DNA of 64,000 nt from NCBI RefSeq assembly GCF_021440515.1, contig NZ_JAKCMV010000045.1, forward strand, positions 62,001-126,000, in the 5' to 3' direction. Shown one piece after another: positions 60,864 to 64,000 of the stretch. The translations under genes were made by a program, and so were the position numbers. The stretch comes from Enterobacter asburiae (GTDB lineage Bacteria; Pseudomonadota; Gammaproteobacteria; Enterobacterales; Enterobacteriaceae). A model generated the notes under the pieces. The model searched no databases. It had not been told where the DNA came from and saw only the letters and a list, made by a program, of their open reading frames with translations. Every line of letters starts with the position of its first letter. The first letter of the stretch is position 1.

Positions 60864-62792
60864 ATGAGTTATCAGGTGTTAGCCCGTAAATGGCGACCAC
60901 AAACCTTTGCTGACGTTGTCGGTCAGGAACATGTGCTGACGGCCCTGGCGAACGGCTTGTCGCTAGGTCGCATCCATCACGCCTATCTTTTCTCCGGTAC
61001 CCGCGGTGTCGGTAAAACCTCTATCGCCCGTTTGCTGGCGAAGGGTCTGAACTGCGAAACCGGGATCACCGCTACGCCGTGTGGCGTGTGCGACAACTGC
61101 CGTGAAATCGAGCAGGGCCGATTTGTCGATCTGATTGAGATCGATGCCGCGTCGCGCACCAAAGTGGAAGATACCCGTGACCTGCTGGATAACGTCCAGT
61201 ACGCCCCGGCGCGAGGCCGCTTCAAGGTCTACCTGATCGATGAAGTTCACATGCTGTCGCGCCACAGCTTCAACGCCCTGTTGAAAACGCTGGAAGAGCC
61301 GCCCGCGCACGTGAAGTTCCTGCTGGCGACCACCGATCCGCAAAAGCTGCCGGTGACGATCCTTTCGCGCTGCCTTCAGTTCCATCTCAAGGCGCTGGAC
61401 GTTGAACAGATCCGCGCCCAGCTTGAGTACATTCTCGACGAAGAGAAGATTGTCCACGAGCCGCGCGCGCTGCAACTGCTGGCGCGTGCCGCAGACGGCA
61501 GCCTGCGCGATGCCTTAAGTCTTACCGATCAGGCGATTGCCAGCGGTGACGGAAAGCTTTCAACCGATGCCGTGAGCACCATGCTCGGCACCCTCGACGA
61601 CGATCAGGCGCTGTCGCTCATTGAAGCGATGATTGCCGCCAACGGCGAGCGCGTGATGTCGCTGGTCAACGCGGCGGCCGCGCGCGGCGTCGAGTGGGAA
61701 GGGCTGCTGGTTGAAATGCAAAGCCTGCTGCACCGCGTGGCGATGCTGCAACTCTCTCCGTCGGCGATTGGCGCGGACATGGCGACCATCGAACAGCGTA
61801 TGCGCGAGCTGGCGCGTACCGTGCCGCCAGCCGACGTGCAGCTTTATTACCAGACGCTGCTGATTGGCCGTAAAGAGCTGCCGTTCGCTCCTGACCGCCG
61901 CATGGGGGTTGAAATGACCCTGCTGCGCGCGCTGGCGTTCCACCCGCGTAAACCGCTACCGGAGCCGGAAGTGCCGCGGCAATCCTTCGCCCCGGTGGAG
62001 CCGACGGCGGTGATGTCGCCGCAGCAGGTATCGCCACAGCCGACGCCGCCACCGCAGCAAAACGTGCCGCTGTCGGATGCCACCAGTTCGGTACTTGCCG
62101 CACGAAGCCAGTTGCAGCGTGCGCAGGGAGTAACCAAACCAAAAAAGAGTGAACCGGCAGCGCCAGGACGAGCGCGGCCGGTGAACAACGCCGCGCTTGA
62201 ACGACTGGCCTCGGTAACGGAGCGCGTTCAGTCGCGCCCTGCGCCCACCGCGTTCGAGCAAAAAGCCCCGGTGAAGGAAGAGGCTTATCGCTGGAAAGCG
62301 ACCACTATTATCGAAACGGTAAAAGAAGAGGTCGCCACGCCGAAAGCGCTGAAAAAGGCGCTGGAGCATGAAAAAACGCCAGAGCTGTCGGCGAAGCTGG
62401 CTGAAGAATCTATCGAGCGCGACGCCTGGGCCGCAGAGGTCAGCAAACTCCAGCTGCCGAAGCTGGTAGAGCAGGTCGCACTCAACGCCTGGAAAGAGCA
62501 GGAGGGCAATCAGGTCCGCCTGCATCTGCGTCCGGGCCAGCGCCATCTTAATTCCCCTGGCGCACAGAAAGCGCTGGCCGAGGCGCTTGCCGCATTACAG
62601 GGGGCGCCGGTTGAATTGACTATCATTGAAGATGATAATCCGGCGGTGCGAACGCCGCTTGAATGGCGGCAGACGATTTATGAAGAAAAACTCGCGCAGG
62701 CGCGTGAGTCGATTATTGCGGATAACAACATCCAGACCCTGCGTCGTTTCTTCGATGCCGATCTGGATGAAGAGAGTATTCGCCCCATTTGA
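60864..62792 (+). CDS. dnaX: DNA polymerase III subunits tau and gamma
   Basis: 642-residue tau (E. coli 643), the clamp-loader motor and replisome organiser. Walker A GTRGVGKT at residues 45-52, zinc site Cys64/73/76/79, Walker B YLIDEVHML and sensor LLATTD. Domains IV-V at the C-terminus bind DnaB and polymerase alpha. A programmed -1 shift at 62141-62147 also gives the 429-residue gamma subunit ending at 62152. Start at 60864 (MSYQVLARKWRPQ). Confidence 0.98.
   Translation: MSYQVLARKWRPQTFADVVGQEHVLTALANGLSLGRIHHAYLFSGTRGVGKTSIARLLAKGLNCETGITATPCGVCDNCREIEQGRFVDLIEIDAASRTKVEDTRDLLDNVQYAPARGRFKVYLIDEVHMLSRHSFNALLKTLEEPPAHVKFLLATTDPQKLPVTILSRCLQFHLKALDVEQIRAQLEYILDEEKIVHEPRALQLLARAADGSLRDALSLTDQAIASGDGKLSTDAVSTMLGTLDDDQALSLIEAMIAANGERVMSLVNAAAARGVEWEGLLVEMQSLLHRVAMLQLSPSAIGADMATIEQRMRELARTVPPADVQLYYQTLLIGRKELPFAPDRRMGVEMTLLRALAFHPRKPLPEPEVPRQSFAPVEPTAVMSPQQVSPQPTPPPQQNVPLSDATSSVLAARSQLQRAQGVTKPKKSEPAAPGRARPVNNAALERLASVTERVQSRPAPTAFEQKAPVKEEAYRWKATTIIETVKEEVATPKALKKALEHEKTPELSAKLAEESIERDAWAAEVSKLQLPKLVEQVALNAWKEQEGNQVRLHLRPGQRHLNSPGAQKALAEALAALQGAPVELTIIEDDNPAVRTPLEWRQTIYEEKLAQARESIIADNNIQTLRRFFDADLDEESIRPI
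62125..62182 (+). promoter_or_regulatory. Programmed -1 frameshift signal in dnaX
   Basis: Slippery A-AAA-AAG at 62141-62147 in the zero frame; Shine-Dalgarno-like AGGGAG at 62125-62130, ten bases upstream; TGA in the -1 frame at 62150-62152; and a downstream hairpin (ACCGGC 153-158 with GCCGGT 177-182, inner GCGC pair). All three elements of the E. coli signal are present. Confidence 0.93.
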
Positions 62793-62804
62793 TCGTGAGT
62801 CTGA

Positions 62805-63179
<375 letters not shown>

Positions 63180-63181
63180 TG

Positions 63182-63212
63182 AAAAAAGCGGCGTTCAACG
63201 CCGCTTTTTTTT
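63182..63212 (+). terminator. ybaB terminator
   Basis: AAGCGGCGT and ACGCCGCTT arms with a short loop and eight T, directly after the ybaB stop. Confidence 0.9.
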
Positions 63213-63543
63213 AACCTCATTTTTACCCTGCGCCTTCCCCTCACGTTTTTTAATCTGCGACATAAATACTTTCGATCATTATATAAATCTGGATGATCAA
63301 TATTTCCTGGTAATAGAATATAAATATTGTGAATATGTTCGATTTTTTCAGTGCAAAACGCTGTTTGAACTATCAATAACTGTCTTTTTTTCCGTAAAGC
63401 GGATCTAAAATGCTAATTTAGCGGCTGGTGTAAATATTCATTTTACGCAAGGTTTTTTTGAGGATTATTATATTTCCCGTGCTTCGAAGCAACGTTCTAT
63501 CTATTCTACGAATATTAAATATTGTTCTAATAAAGGATTTATT
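63213..63543. other. AT-rich region upstream of the fimbrial gene
   Basis: About 330 bases, very AT-rich, with no convincing gene. It contains small palindromes (GCTTCGAAGC at 63481-63490; AATATTAAATATT near 63520) and AAAGGA seven bases before the fimbrial start. Presumably holds the fimbrial promoter. No pair of inverted repeats typical of a phase-variable switch was found. Confidence 0.6.
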
Positions 63544-64000
63544 ATGAAACTTAACCTGTTAAATGGTTCTTGTCTTTTCATCGCAGCCTCTCTGGGATAT
63601 TCCTCATTAAGTCTTGCAGCAGATAATCAAATAACGTTTACCGGAAAAGTTCTGGATACCGCTTGTACAGTAACCGTTAATGGTGGCAATTCAAAGGTCG
63701 ATTTAGGGGGCACGTTAAAATCAGATATTAGTAAACAAGGTAATACCGGCGCGCCTAAAAGCTTTACTATCGCATTAAGCGCGTGCCCTGCGGATGGCCC
63801 AACTGGCGCTTATATTAAATTCTCCGGTGAAACTGACGGGAATAGCAGTTGGTTCAAAAATACCGAAACCAATTCTCCCGCGACTAAGGTCGCGGTATTA
63901 ATTAAACAAGGTAATACGACGGTGAGTGCTGATGATGGTAATGATGTCATTTCTATTCCGGCGACCGGTGGTGATGTGAATGTCGATTATACTGCACAAT
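63544..64000 (+). CDS. Type-1-like fimbrial major subunit (3' end beyond window)
   Basis: 152 codons are present, open to the right edge. Signal peptide to about residue 25 (MKLNLLNGSCLFIAASLGYS...LSLA/A), then a FimA-type pilin: ITFTGKVLDTACTVTV near residue 30 with Cys41 and the partner Cys81 in ALSACP, giving the usual disulfide. The chaperone, usher and adhesin genes would lie outside the window. Base composition is AT-richer than ybaB, suggesting acquired DNA. Confidence 0.9.
   Translation, partial: MKLNLLNGSCLFIAASLGYSSLSLAADNQITFTGKVLDTACTVTVNGGNSKVDLGGTLKSDISKQGNTGAPKSFTIALSACPADGPTGAYIKFSGETDGNSSWFKNTETNSPATKVAVLIKQGNTTVSADDGNDVISIPATGGDVNVDYTAQ

Noticed and set aside
63213-63543. 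Phase-variable inversion switch before the fimbrial gene
   Set aside because: No pair of inverted repeats of the fimS type and no recombinase gene visible in the window.

Overview
The window is a stretch of enterobacterial chromosome. Gene order and near-identity of the encoded proteins to Escherichia coli/Salmonella products (thiI, yajL, panE, yajQ, yajR, cyoEDCBA, ampG, yajG, bolA, tig, clpPX, lon, hupB, ppiD, ybaV, fadM, queC, ybaE, cof, decR, mdlAB, glnK-amtB, tesB, ybaY, ybaZ, ffs ... maa, hha, tomB, acrBA, acrR, mscK, priC, ybaN, apt, dnaX, ybaB) place it in the thiI-recR region. The high GC content of the core genes, the presence of a cdsH-type cysteine desulfhydrase beside decR, and the accessory content point to an Enterobacter-like member of the family; the species call is inference.

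Layout. 1-5 kb: 3' end of thiI, then yajL/panE, yajQ and the transporter yajR. 5-10 kb: the complete cytochrome bo3 oxidase operon on the minus strand. 10-13 kb: ampG-yajG and bolA. 13-22 kb: the protein quality-control block tig, clpP, clpX, lon, hupB, ppiD, with sigma-32-type promoters before clpP and lon. 22-32 kb: DNA-uptake-like ybaV, thioesterase fadM, queC, the SgrR-like ybaE, phosphatase cof, cysteine desulfhydrase cdsH divergent from decR, and the ABC half-transporters mdlA/mdlB. 32-36 kb: nitrogen-regulated glnK-amtB behind a clear sigma-54 promoter, tesB, ybaY, ybaZ and the 4.5S RNA gene ffs.

36-48 kb is the accessory segment. It holds an unrecognised two-gene ribbon-helix-helix pair, a MocR-type regulator divergent from a YczE membrane protein, a lacI-lacZ pair with no lacY, a frameshifted c-di-GMP phosphodiesterase gene (pdeB/ylaB), the zinc-free ribosomal protein pair rpmE2-rpmJ2 behind a Zur box, a GNAT acetyltransferase and a second MocR regulator. 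48-63 kb returns to the conserved backbone: ylaC, maa, hha-tomB, acrAB with acrR, mscK, rsmS/ybaM, priC, ybaN, apt, dnaX (with its programmed frameshift signal) and ybaB. The last 450 bases leave the expected order: instead of recR, ybaB is closed by a terminator and followed by the start of a type-1-like fimbrial subunit gene.

Most of the window is ordinary core genome. The most noteworthy items are two identical 17-base lac operators on either side of lacI, the orphan lacIZ, the single-base lesion in pdeB, a palindromic intergenic repeat that supplies the last codons and stop of rsmS/ybaM, the fimbrial insertion at ybaB, the small ribbon-helix-helix operon after ffs, and a 40-codon open frame with a strong ribosome binding site between tomB and acrB. 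No single undescribed system is proven by the sequence; the ribbon-helix-helix pair is the best candidate. No tRNA, CRISPR array, insertion sequence, integrase or phage gene was seen.
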